Shown: piece after piece, positions 7,201-14,119 of the stretch
How positions within the stretch are numbered: the first letter of the stretch is position 1
Layout of the letters: the number at the start of each line of letters is the position of its first letter
Assembly: GCA_902615855.1 (NCBI GenBank)
Contig: CACMQN010000010.1
Coordinates: 1-34,622 of the forward strand
Direction of reading: 5' to 3'
Source: an uncultured Candidatus Actinomarina sp.
GTDB taxonomy: Bacteria > Actinomycetota > Acidimicrobiia > Actinomarinales > Actinomarinaceae
Length of the DNA stretch: 34,622 nt
Position numbers and translations under genes: made by a program
Notes under the pieces: generated by a model
Told to the model about the DNA's origin: nothing
What the model saw: only the letters and a program-made list of their open reading frames with translations
Databases searched by the model: none

Positions 7201-8673
7201 GCACAGTTAATCTATGATTTAAAAACATTTAATCCAAACAATCCTGTAAATGTAAAACTTGTTTCTGAGCCAGGTGTAGGTGTTATAGCAGTTGGAGTAG
7301 CAAAAGCTGGTGCAGATATTATTACAATTGCTGGCAGTGATGGTGGCACTGGAGCAAGTCCATGGACAAGTATTAAACATGCTGGTTCACCATGGGAACT
7401 TGGTTTAAGTGAAACCCATCAAGCTCTTGTAGAAAATAACATGAGAGATAAGGTCTTACTTGAAGTTGATGGTGGGCTCAGATCTCCCAAGGACATTATT
7501 ATTGCCACATTACTTGGTGCTGACAGGTATGGATTTGGAACATTACCTCTGTTAGCTTTAGGTTGTAAGATGGTCCGTCAATGTCATGAAAATACTTGCC
7601 CAGTTGGTATTGCAACACAGGATGAGAACCTTAGGGCTAAATTTACCGGTGCTCCCGAACAAGTAATGCAATTATTTAAATTTATAGCAGAGGATGTTAG
7701 GTCTTATCTTCAAATTTTCAATGTAGATTCACTAGATGATTTAATTGGCCATGCAGACTTACTGGGTCTTAAAGTAATGGATAACAACCTTCCAAAAAGC
7801 TTGCACAAGTTACTAAGAAATGCTGTGTCAGATAAAAAACATCCTGGCTTTATACGACACGATGAAGGCCGTCTATCAAGAAGACTCACTTCAGAAATAA
7901 TGAAAGGCTTGAGAAGTAAACAATCTACAATTATTCAGTATCCAGTATCAAATGAAGATAGAAGTATAGGTGCAAGAGTCTCAGGCGAAGTATCAATCAA
8001 CAAATTAGGAGAAGTTCTAAAAGACAATCCAACACATATAAGTTTGTCTGGTGCAGCTGGCCAAAGCTTTGGAGCATTTATAAGGGATGGAATCAATCTT
8101 AAACTTATTGGTAGTGCCAATGATTATGTAGGAAAAGGAATGGGTGGAGGAAGCATAACTATTATTCCACAGGGTACTAAAAACAAGGGTGCTTACCATG
8201 CTGCGGGTAATGCAATCTTATATGGAGCTACAGGTGGGCAACTTTATATTTCAGGAAGAGTTGGTCAAAGATTTGGTGTTCGAAACAGTGGAGGAATAGC
8301 AGTAGTTGAGGGTTGCAGCGCACACGCCGCAGAGTATATGACAGGTGGAACATTAATCATCTTGGGTAGTGTAGGGTTTAATTTTGGTGCAGGAATGACT
8401 GGTGGGAAAGTAATAGTATTAAAAACTCAAAAGAACTTTTCACAATACATATCAAAATCTGCACCCGAATCTCGAGAGATGAATGATATTGATCTCCTTG
8501 AGTTGAGAGCTTTCTTAAATAAACACATTGAACAAACTGGATCTGAATTAGCGAAAGATATTCTAAAGAGAGAAAAAGATTGGTCAAAAATGTTTACAGT
8601 TTTTGGAGGGATAGCCAATGTTACCGAAAGCGACATAGACACTGCAAAAGCAAAAATTGAGGCCCTTGATTAA
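4297..8673 (+). CDS. gltB: Glutamate synthase (NADPH-type), large subunit
   Basis: This subunit makes two glutamates from glutamine and 2-oxoglutarate. The 1458-residue protein begins with a 10-residue propeptide; Cys11 (in KDSCGVGF) becomes the N-terminal nucleophile of the class II amidotransferase domain (about 11-420). A central domain follows (about 470-760). The FMN barrel (about 800-1190) contains SSMSLGALSEEAH and GEGGEDPDRYG. The [3Fe-4S] cysteines are 1090, 1096 and 1101. A C-terminal GXGXG helix domain spans about 1215-1420. The loop that marks ferredoxin-dependent enzymes between GGED and the IKQIASGRFGVT segment is missing, so a GltD partner is expected. No gltD is next to it, since deoC follows. 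A -10-like TAAAAT (4281-4286) lies 10 bases before the ATG with no Shine-Dalgarno sequence, so the mRNA may be leaderless. Confidence 0.96.
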   Translation: MTFQFEEKDSCGVGFIASRGIPRTHGMTLKILECLSNLDHRGAKFADGTGDGAGVLTEIPFELIEAELVERGITLGEKEKLGLISCFFDPKNITESIELIDNKLEEFDIKLLYWRKVPTDKEILGTMAKNSKPGIYQAVICSTKEYEYSFEKYLYLFRKSLETDLEKNEFLNIHINSCSSKTVVYKGLFTATQTADFYWDLRNPLYKTRYGVFHQRFSTNTSSTWDKAQPFRMLAHNGEINTIRANYSWMKAREVDASSNIWKDDIERLKPFINESLSDSGQLDNAIELLVQSGRKLAHAQEMLIPSAWENNPRFSKDQQSYYQYHAFLSEPWDGPAAIVATDGDDIIAGLDRSGLRPLRWMVSDRYILAASEVGICPSVEAGAYKTAQLEPGQTIRYRIKNDELLDEQEVIEKLAEKNPYKEWVNTKPLVADTEFSDKPDEIELDLLSEYFQYTPEEERLILLPMIQGDIPTGSMGNDSPLAVLSKNKPRLSRYFHQMFAQVTNPPIDPIRERFVMSTKTYLGKRGSILKETSQQANLITLESPILSKGSYDLLVSKEFSKDKSKVFDISFDKTKSNLEGFLDKLCEDVYEAVINKKSLIILSDRDVVKGNSVAPSLLVIGRVHQHLINKGVRLKASLIVVSGEIRDAHDLSCHIAYGASAVWPYLALEKARLLSIDNPELNLSPAQAQENYRDALNKGLLKIMSKMGICTVSSYRGSEIYEIIGLDKEMTNDAFSNSYTRTEGLGYDKINDNLLIFGNEEPFDLEIGGFYKHKKGSEPHVTSPVTVLKLQKAVRSGDREEWNKYLESLEDRDNVQIRDLFTLPENNKIFSNENENSLEEIYQKFTVSSMSLGALSEEAHQALAIAMNRIGAKSGSGEGGEDPDRYGTEKNSKIKQIASGRFGVTPDYLASAEEFQIKMAQGSKPGEGGQLPGFKVDSHIAKLRHTVEGVTLISPPPHHDIYSIEDLAQLIYDLKTFNPNNPVNVKLVSEPGVGVIAVGVAKAGADIITIAGSDGGTGASPWTSIKHAGSPWELGLSETHQALVENNMRDKVLLEVDGGLRSPKDIIIATLLGADRYGFGTLPLLALGCKMVRQCHENTCPVGIATQDENLRAKFTGAPEQVMQLFKFIAEDVRSYLQIFNVDSLDDLIGHADLLGLKVMDNNLPKSLHKLLRNAVSDKKHPGFIRHDEGRLSRRLTSEIMKGLRSKQSTIIQYPVSNEDRSIGARVSGEVSINKLGEVLKDNPTHISLSGAAGQSFGAFIRDGINLKLIGSANDYVGKGMGGGSITIIPQGTKNKGAYHAAGNAILYGATGGQLYISGRVGQRFGVRNSGGIAVVEGCSAHAAEYMTGGTLIILGSVGFNFGAGMTGGKVIVLKTQKNFSQYISKSAPESREMNDIDLLELRAFLNKHIEQTGSELAKDILKREKDWSKMFTVFGGIANVTESDIDTAKAKIEALD

Positions 8674-8715
8674 TTAACTATTTCTTTATAGCAAATTAAG
8701 TTATACCATAAGAAT

Positions 8716-9654
8716 ATGAATACAAATTTATCAATGAATAACATTGTCGATTGGACAACAACATCAGATCTAGTTGGAAATGTGAAAGTTGACCAGGTTG
8801 GGGTGCTTGATAGAGTATCTTCTCTTGCTACACGTAGTATAAAAAGGGAGTCTAAATTAGATGCTTTAGAAAAAATAGTAAGCATGTGTGACCTAACAAC
8901 ATTAGAGGGTGAAGATACTGAAGGTAAAATTATCCAAATGTCATCAAAAGCTATGTCACCAGATCCAAATGATGACAATGTACCCAGTGCTGCTGCTGTA
9001 TGTGTATACCCAGCGCTTGTATCGACAGCTAAAAAAATTGTAAAAGATTCAAATGTTAAAGTAGCATCTGTATCCTCTTATTTCCCCAGTGGCCAAGCTC
9101 CTATAGAATCAAAAATTTCAGATACTCAATTCGCAATTGATGAAGGTGCTGATGAAATTGATATTGTAATCAATAGAAAAGCTTTTTTTGAAGGAGATTA
9201 CAAGAAAGTTTATGAAGAGATAAAGGCTCTAAAAGATGTTTGTGGAGAAATTCATCTAAAAACAATACTAGAAATTGGCGAGCTGAAAACATATGAAAAC
9301 ATTAAGAAAGCAAGTGTAATTGCTTTATGTGCAGGATCTGATTTTATAAAAACTTCAACCGGCAAAATATCTAATGGTTCATCAAGGGAAGCGTGCCTAA
9401 TAATGGCAAGAACTGTTCGTGAGTTTGAATCCTACGGGTATGGCATGAGAGGTATAAAAGTTGCTGGTGGTATTAAAGACGCTAAAGATGCAATACGATA
9501 CTTAGTAATTATTAATGAAGAGCTAGGTGGTTCTTGGCTTTCCTCAGATTATTTTAGGTTTGGCGCATCAAGCTTATTAGATGATGTTCTTAAACAAATA
9601 AAAAAACTAAAAACTAATGCTTATCAATCAAGTTATTATTTTCCAAGAGGGTAA
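8716..9654 (+). CDS. deoC: Deoxyribose-phosphate aldolase
   Basis: This class I aldolase splits 2-deoxyribose 5-phosphate into glyceraldehyde 3-phosphate and acetaldehyde. The 312-residue protein has Asp59 in CDLTTLEGED, the Schiff-base Lys212 in FIKTSTGK and the proton-relay Lys248 in GIKVAGGIKDAKDA. It is longer than the E. coli enzyme (about 260) because of an N-terminal extension and a tail, and belongs to the longer DeoC branch. A second ATG at codon 7 (8734) is a possible start. The next gene, an aldehyde dehydrogenase, begins after three bases, so the acetaldehyde product is probably oxidised by the neighbour. No gltD lies between gltB and this gene. A TACCAT hexamer ends 6 bases before the ATG. 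Confidence 0.94.
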   Translation: MNTNLSMNNIVDWTTTSDLVGNVKVDQVGVLDRVSSLATRSIKRESKLDALEKIVSMCDLTTLEGEDTEGKIIQMSSKAMSPDPNDDNVPSAAAVCVYPALVSTAKKIVKDSNVKVASVSSYFPSGQAPIESKISDTQFAIDEGADEIDIVINRKAFFEGDYKKVYEEIKALKDVCGEIHLKTILEIGELKTYENIKKASVIALCAGSDFIKTSTGKISNGSSREACLIMARTVREFESYGYGMRGIKVAGGIKDAKDAIRYLVIINEELGGSWLSSDYFRFGASSLLDDVLKQIKKLKTNAYQSSYYFPRG

Positions 9655-9657
9655 TTT

Positions 9658-11097
9658 ATGAATAATTGGGAATACGCAGAATCAATTGAATCAGAAAAAA
9701 TTGTAAAAATAGAAAAAAAATATGGTCACTTTATAAATGGTGAATTTGTATCACCAAATTCTAAAAAATATCTCGACACAATATCTCCATCAAGTGAAGA
9801 AGTTTTATCCTCAATCTCAATTGGTAATGAAAAGGATGTAGATTTTGCTGTAAACGCGGCAAAAGAAGGTCTCAAACAATGGAGTAAAACCTCTCCATCA
9901 GAGAGATCAAAGTATTTGTTCAAGCTTGCAAGATTAATCCAAGAGAGATCCAGAGAGTTTGCAGTTCTGGAAAGTTTAGATGGTGGCAAGCCAATAAAAG
10001 AATCTAGAGATTTTGACCTTCCACAAGTTGCACAAAACTTTTTCTACTATGCCGGCTGGGCCGACAAGATTGATCTTGCATGGGGAAGTGAAATTTCAAA
10101 ACCTTATGGAGTAGTAGGTCAAATTATTCCATGGAACTTTCCGTTATTGATGCTTTCTTGGAAAGTTGCTCCTGCCCTAGCAACGGGTAATACTGTAGTT
10201 CTAAAACCTGCTGAGACAACTCCGCTAACTGCTTTATTATTTGCTGAACTATGTGATGAAGTGGGTCTCCCGAAAGGTGTCTTTAATTTGATCACTGGTG
10301 ATGGAACTACAGGTTCTGAATTAGTAAATCATAAAGATATAAAGAAAATTGCTTTTACTGGTTCGACAAGTGTTGGCAAGTACATTCAGAAATCATTAGC
10401 TGGAAGAGATGTTGGCCTTACCCTTGAGCTAGGTGGAAAGGCAGCCAATATTGTTTATAACGATGCAGCCTTAGATGAAGCAGTAGAAGGAGTAGTAAAT
10501 GGAATCTTCTTTAATCAAGGACACGTTTGCTGTGCTGGAAGTAGATTATTAGTTCAAGAGGATATACATGATATATTTATCAGTAAACTTGAAAAAAGAA
10601 TGCAGACTTTAAGAGTTGGCAATCCTCTCGATAAGAACACTGATATTGGTGCAATTAATTCAAAAGATCAGCTTGATAAAATTACAAATCTGGTCAATGA
10701 GGGTGTTAGCGATGGTGGAGAGCTCTTTCAAATTGAATGTGAACTACCTAAGAATGGTTTTTGGTTTAAACCAAGTTTATTTACTGGGGTTCAGGCAAAT
10801 TATAAAATTGCTACAGAAGAAATATTTGGTCCAGTATTGACTACCTTAACCTTTCGAACTCCAGATGAAGCTGTTGAAATTGCAAACAATACAGAGTATG
10901 GATTATCTGCAGGGATTTGGACTGAAAAAGGATCAAAAATTTTATGGACTGCAGACAGGCTTGATGCTGGTGTTATTTGGGCAAACACATTTAACAAATT
11001 TGATCCTGCTTCTCCATTTGGTGGATATAAAGAATCTGGTTTTGGAAGAGAAGGTGGCAGGCACGGTCTCCTATCTTATATAAAGGCATCATCATGA
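9658..11097 (+). CDS. Aldehyde dehydrogenase (NAD(P)+-dependent)
   Basis: This complete 479-residue ALDH-superfamily enzyme has all key residues: Asn160 in IIPWNFPLLM (oxyanion hole), the Rossmann motif FTGSTSVGK (about 233-241), Glu257 in LELGGKAAN, catalytic Cys291 in NQGHVCCAGSR, and a late EEIFGPV motif. It lies three bases after deoC and overlaps a shorter ALDH-like gene by ATGA, so the three form one operon. The likely role is oxidation of acetaldehyde or a related aldehyde from deoxyribose breakdown; the exact substrate cannot be read from the sequence. An N-terminal stretch of about 20 charged residues precedes the usual ALDH start. The protein is probably cytoplasmic. Confidence 0.93.
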   Translation: MNNWEYAESIESEKIVKIEKKYGHFINGEFVSPNSKKYLDTISPSSEEVLSSISIGNEKDVDFAVNAAKEGLKQWSKTSPSERSKYLFKLARLIQERSREFAVLESLDGGKPIKESRDFDLPQVAQNFFYYAGWADKIDLAWGSEISKPYGVVGQIIPWNFPLLMLSWKVAPALATGNTVVLKPAETTPLTALLFAELCDEVGLPKGVFNLITGDGTTGSELVNHKDIKKIAFTGSTSVGKYIQKSLAGRDVGLTLELGGKAANIVYNDAALDEAVEGVVNGIFFNQGHVCCAGSRLLVQEDIHDIFISKLEKRMQTLRVGNPLDKNTDIGAINSKDQLDKITNLVNEGVSDGGELFQIECELPKNGFWFKPSLFTGVQANYKIATEEIFGPVLTTLTFRTPDEAVEIANNTEYGLSAGIWTEKGSKILWTADRLDAGVIWANTFNKFDPASPFGGYKESGFGREGGRHGLLSYIKASS

Positions 11098-11921
11098 CAG
11101 AAGTTAAGAAAACATATAAACATTATGTTGATGGTAAATTTGTAAGATCAGAGTCAGGAAAAGTGTATGCAATTGATTTAAAAAATGAAAAATACGAGAT
11201 CCCTCTTACTTCAAAGAAAGACTTAAGAGACGCAGTTACATCATCCAAAGCTGGCTTTACAAAATGGAATTCATTAACTATGTACAACAAATCCCAAATA
11301 CTTTATAGATTATCTGAAATGATTGAGGGAAATAAAGAAAGTTATATAATATTGCTACAAGATCATGGACTTAGGAAAAATGAGGCTAAAAATGATATCG
11401 AAAATTCAATAAACACAATCATTTGGTATGCAGGTCTTGTTGACAAATGGGAACAACTTACAGGTAATCTCAACCCTGTAGCTGGAGAATATTTTAATAT
11501 TTCTCATCAGGAGCCAATCGGAGTTACATTCACACTAAATTCAAACTCAATATCTTTAGACGATTTAGTTAAGTCCTTTCTACCTGCATTAACTGTTGGA
11601 TGTTCAGTAATTAATTTTTCTGAGAAAAATGCAGTCATTGCTTTAAAACTTTCAGAGGACATAAATAATTCAGATTTTCCGGCAGGCAGTCTGAATATAA
11701 TCGCAGGAAAATTTGAAAATATTGTTGAAGATGTTGGTGGTCATGTTGAGATAAAACATGCTGCAATTTATGATGACATTTCAAAAGAATCTAAAACAAT
11801 TATTGGCGAAAAAGGATCAGAGTCTGTGAAAAGAATTTCTTTTCAACCACCAACAAGTGGATTAAGTTCCATACTTCCGTTTATTGAAACAAAAACAGTT
11901 TGGCATCCCAAAGGTAAATAA
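11094..11921 (+). CDS. Catalytically degenerate, shortened aldehyde-dehydrogenase-like protein
   Basis: The 275-residue product aligns by eye with the first half of ALDHs: an HYVDGKFVRSESGK start, a helical region with FTKWNSLTMYNKSQ, IIWYAGLVDKWEQL, and a late GSLNIIAG segment. The PWNF motif, the FTGS nucleotide loop, the catalytic Glu and the whole catalytic Cys domain are missing or replaced (for example PIGVTFTLNS where PWNFP is expected). The frame is intact and coupled by ATGA to the full ALDH, which argues against simple decay. It may be a structural or regulatory partner of the upstream enzyme, or a pseudoenzyme. Pairs of a full and a reduced ALDH next to deoC occur in other actinobacteria, as far as I recall. 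Confidence 0.8.
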   Translation: MTEVKKTYKHYVDGKFVRSESGKVYAIDLKNEKYEIPLTSKKDLRDAVTSSKAGFTKWNSLTMYNKSQILYRLSEMIEGNKESYIILLQDHGLRKNEAKNDIENSINTIIWYAGLVDKWEQLTGNLNPVAGEYFNISHQEPIGVTFTLNSNSISLDDLVKSFLPALTVGCSVINFSEKNAVIALKLSEDINNSDFPAGSLNIIAGKFENIVEDVGGHVEIKHAAIYDDISKESKTIIGEKGSESVKRISFQPPTSGLSSILPFIETKTVWHPKGK

Positions 11922-11970
11922 ACTGTCGTACCTATACTCTAATATTTTATTATTACTCATTAACCCTGTT

Positions 11971-11999
11971 TAAGCTGTCTTGTTAGTCAAGACAGCTTA
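11971..11999. terminator. Perfect 12-bp hairpin after the deoC operon
   Basis: TAAGCTGTCTTG (11971-11982) and CAAGACAGCTTA (11988-11999) are perfect inverted repeats around the 5-base loop TTAGT. It lies 50 bases after the stop of the ALDH-like gene and 24 bases before the thioesterase start. There is only a short T-rich tail, so it is a probable but imperfect intrinsic terminator. An operator for the thioesterase gene is an alternative. Confidence 0.65.
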
Positions 12000-12022
12000 T
12001 TCATAAATGTTGTTATTATTAC

Positions 12023-12442
12023 ATGATGGTTGAAGACAATATTGATAATCTTTTACAGAATAGCGGAATGCCTGTTCCAAATGTATGGATTGAGCTTGAG
12101 GGTGAATTTTTAGAATTTGATAAGGAAAATGAAACCTTAAAATGCAAATTCCCTGTAAGGGAAAGATATTTCAATCCATTACCTACAACACTTGGTGGAA
12201 TTATTGATTCCTGGATAGACATTACTATGGGGCCATTAAGTGTATTACTTGGTCAAAAAGCCGTGACAAAAACTTTCTCAATAAAATTTATAAAACCTGT
12301 TGGACCTTCAATAAAATACGTAACTGCAGTTGCTTGGAGAGAAAGTATTAATGGGAGAAGTAGTCAGTTTAAAGGCGAACTTTATTTGGATAATGGAGAA
12401 TTAGCTGCAATCGCTGAGTCAGAACTTGTAGAAATAAAATAA
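12023..12442 (+). CDS. PaaI-like hotdog-fold thioesterase
   Basis: This 139-residue protein has the pattern of acyl-CoA thioesterases of the PaaI/YbgC-like hotdog family. A helix-turn segment TTLGGIIDSWIDITMG (about residues 55-70) is followed by strands KTFSIKFIKPVG and a final ELAAIAESELVEI strand. The equivalent of the usual HGG motif is LGG here. It likely hydrolyses a CoA thioester, of unknown substrate. Two ATG codons are adjacent (12023 and 12026). A TATTAT hexamer ends 6 bases before the second, which favours a leaderless start there. The gene ends exactly where the convergent EamA gene ends, with no bases between. Confidence 0.8.
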   Translation: MMVEDNIDNLLQNSGMPVPNVWIELEGEFLEFDKENETLKCKFPVRERYFNPLPTTLGGIIDSWIDITMGPLSVLLGQKAVTKTFSIKFIKPVGPSIKYVTAVAWRESINGRSSQFKGELYLDNGELAAIAESELVEIK

Positions 12443-13291
12443 TTAAGTTCTCGAATATAAAAAAGCTGAAGTAAGAATCACTCCAATCCCAACAAATTGT
12501 ATGGCATAAGTAATTTCATTTAGAAACTGATAACCAAAGAAAATAGAAAAAATCGGAATCATATAAACTATAAATGAACTTGATATCCTTCCAACATTGT
12601 CTAAAAGTTTGTAATAGGTTAAGAATGCAATCCCAGTACCACCAATACCTAAAATTAACATTGGAATTAATGAAACCTGAGGAGTTGGAAGTTTAAATGA
12701 TGCAGTAAATCCATATAAAATCAATGAAAGCAATGAAGCATATCTCATGACAATTTTAAGAACGATATAGGATTGATATTTTTTAATCAGTGGCTCAACT
12801 ATATTTACAGCAATTCCATAAGATATTGAGGCAATTAATGCAAAGATAGATCCAATATTAAAAGATAGTTCATTAATTCCACCACTTAATGTAATCAGGC
12901 CAACTCCAATGAAGCCTGAAAAAATGTAAATGATTTGAAGATTGGTAATTCTCAGTCTGTAAAAAACTACTGCGATGAAAGCAACAAAAATTGGCGTTGA
13001 ACCATTAATTAATCCAGCTAATGATGATGTTATTGTTTGCTCTGCTATTCCGAACATATAAAAAGGTAAAGCCATCCAAAAAAAGGAAACTATAAAAAAT
13101 TTGATATGATCAGCCTTGTCAATCTTTTCTTTAGTTCTTACGAAAATATTTACAAATAATGCACCAATTAGAATTCTATAAAGAGCTATATCAGAAGGAT
13201 TTAGTTCATCAAGAGAATATTTGATCATTAAAAATGAAGATCCCCAAATTGATGAAGTTACAAGAGCTAGAAATAGGTTTTTAATTTGCAC
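12443..13291 (-). CDS. EamA/DMT-family transporter
   Basis: This integral membrane protein of 282 residues has about ten hydrophobic helices arranged as two EamA repeats. The first opens with LVTSSIWGSSFLMIKYSL and the second begins near GSIFALIASISYGIAVNIVE. Drug/metabolite transporters of this type export amino acids or other small metabolites, and the substrate cannot be told from sequence. The start is GTG (13291-13289), with an in-frame stop two codons upstream, so it cannot be extended. No Shine-Dalgarno sequence is visible. A GC-rich element with pseudoknot potential lies immediately upstream (13322-13397), so the gene could have a structured leader. It is separated from pgl by that element and oriented the same way. 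Confidence 0.9.
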   Translation of the reverse strand: MQIKNLFLALVTSSIWGSSFLMIKYSLDELNPSDIALYRILIGALFVNIFVRTKEKIDKADHIKFFIVSFFWMALPFYMFGIAEQTITSSLAGLINGSTPIFVAFIAVVFYRLRITNLQIIYIFSGFIGVGLITLSGGINELSFNIGSIFALIASISYGIAVNIVEPLIKKYQSYIVLKIVMRYASLLSLILYGFTASFKLPTPQVSLIPMLILGIGGTGIAFLTYYKLLDNVGRISSSFIVYMIPIFSIFFGYQFLNEITYAIQFVGIGVILTSAFLYSRT

Positions 13292-13321
13292 AGATTAAGA
13301 AGCCTAACATAGTTTTATTAG

Positions 13322-13397
13322 TGGAGCCACCCCAACAGGGTAGTTGATTAGTGTCAGTGGTTCAGACTTACACAAAAAGCGGCTCCAATTTAAGTCT
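13322..13397. ncRNA. Candidate structured RNA or riboswitch-like leader (pseudoknot)
   Basis: This 76-base element in the 120-base pgl/EamA gap is about half G+C (34 of 66 bases in 13321-13386), well above its surroundings. TGGAGCC (13322-13328) pairs with GGCTCCA (13381-13387), and AGACTTA (13364-13370) pairs with TAAGTCT (13391-13397). The two 7-bp helices interleave, as in an H-type pseudoknot. A small hairpin, ACCC (13329-13332) with GGGT (13338-13341), fits between. On the minus strand it would be a leader ending 30 bases before the EamA GTG. On the plus strand a promoter-like TTGCAC, 18 bases, TAGTTT (13286-13315) would start transcription near 13322. I do not recognise a known riboswitch class, and the strand is undecided. 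Confidence 0.45.
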
Positions 13398-13411
13398 AGA
13401 TGAAAGAATAA

Positions 13412-14077
13412 TTAGATTATCTGGTCAGTAATTATTTCAATATTTTTTGAATAATTCTTTAAAACATTAATAGGTAAGTCATTGTCACCGTTTACACTTT
13501 TAAGTATATTTTTCTTACTTTCTCCAGTTGCTAGAACATATATCTTTTCAATTTTTCCAAGTAAGTGAAAAGTTGATGTAACTCTCCACTTTGTTTTTAT
13601 ATTTACTTCATTTGCAACATAAAGTGAATCATTATTTTCAAGGGCTTTTGTACCGGGAAACAGTGACGCCACATGTCCATCTTCACCCATACCAAGAATT
13701 GCTACATCGAATATCTGGATTGTGTTTTTTAACTTATCTTCATATTTTTTTGCATCACTTTCAGGAGAGGAGCTTGTAAATTCAAATTTTAAAATATTTG
13801 CTTCAGTCCTTTCAAAATATTCATTGATCATTCTCTGGTTTGAAAGCTCGTTATCTTCTTCAATCCATCTGTCATCGATTGTCCAAAGAAAAGTTTTTGA
13901 GAGGTCATCAAACTTTTCTGCCATCATTGAATAAGTTAACTTAGGAGTGTTTCCACCAGAAAGTCCAATTGAAAAATCTCTATTTGAATTAACTAATAAG
14001 TTTCTAATTTCTCCTACAAGATAATTGGACGCACTCTCATGATTGTCTTCATGATGAATATTTATATCATCTGTCAT
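13412..14077 (-). CDS. pgl: 6-phosphogluconolactonase
   Basis: This enzyme hydrolyses 6-phosphogluconolactone to 6-phosphogluconate in the oxidative pentose phosphate pathway. The 221-residue protein shows the family motifs in order: GLSGGNTPKLTYSMMAEK (about 38-55), TIDDRWIEEDNELSNQRMIN (about 66-85), and ILGMGEDGHVASLFPG (about 129-144) with the catalytic His. It is slightly shorter than typical Pgl/DevB proteins. No zwf or gnd gene lies beside it. The gene diverges from murA; only about 40 bases separate the starts, so their promoters overlap. Its 3' end faces the GC-rich structured element. No Shine-Dalgarno sequence is evident. Confidence 0.92.
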   Translation of the reverse strand: MTDDINIHHEDNHESASNYLVGEIRNLLVNSNRDFSIGLSGGNTPKLTYSMMAEKFDDLSKTFLWTIDDRWIEEDNELSNQRMINEYFERTEANILKFEFTSSSPESDAKKYEDKLKNTIQIFDVAILGMGEDGHVASLFPGTKALENNDSLYVANEVNIKTKWRVTSTFHLLGKIEKIYVLATGESKKNILKSVNGDNDLPINVLKNYSKNIEIITDQII

Positions 14078-14083
14078 AAAAAA

Positions 14084-14111
14084 TTGTTACACTTTAAACT
14101 TCAAGTAATAT
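14084..14111 (+). promoter_or_regulatory. murA promoter, probably giving a leaderless mRNA
   Basis: TTGTTA (14084-14089), a 16-base spacer and TAATAT (14106-14111) form a good sigma-70-type promoter in the short pgl/murA divergent gap. Transcription is expected at about 14117-14120. That is after the ATG at 14114 and right at the in-frame GTG at 14120. Confidence 0.6.
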
Positions 14112-14119
14112 CAATGATA

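Noticed and set aside
11094-11921. Frameshifted remnant of a full aldehyde dehydrogenase
   Set aside because: No continuation of the ALDH catalytic domain is seen in other frames in the 101 bases that follow, and the gene ends cleanly with a hairpin after it.
13322-13387. Possible tRNA-like cloverleaf in the structured element
   Set aside because: The 7-bp outer stem looks like an acceptor stem, but no normal D, anticodon or T arm fits in 66 bases.
14039-14119. Longer murA start
   Set aside because: It would add 27 residues unlike any MurA and would run through the pgl start and the murA promoter.
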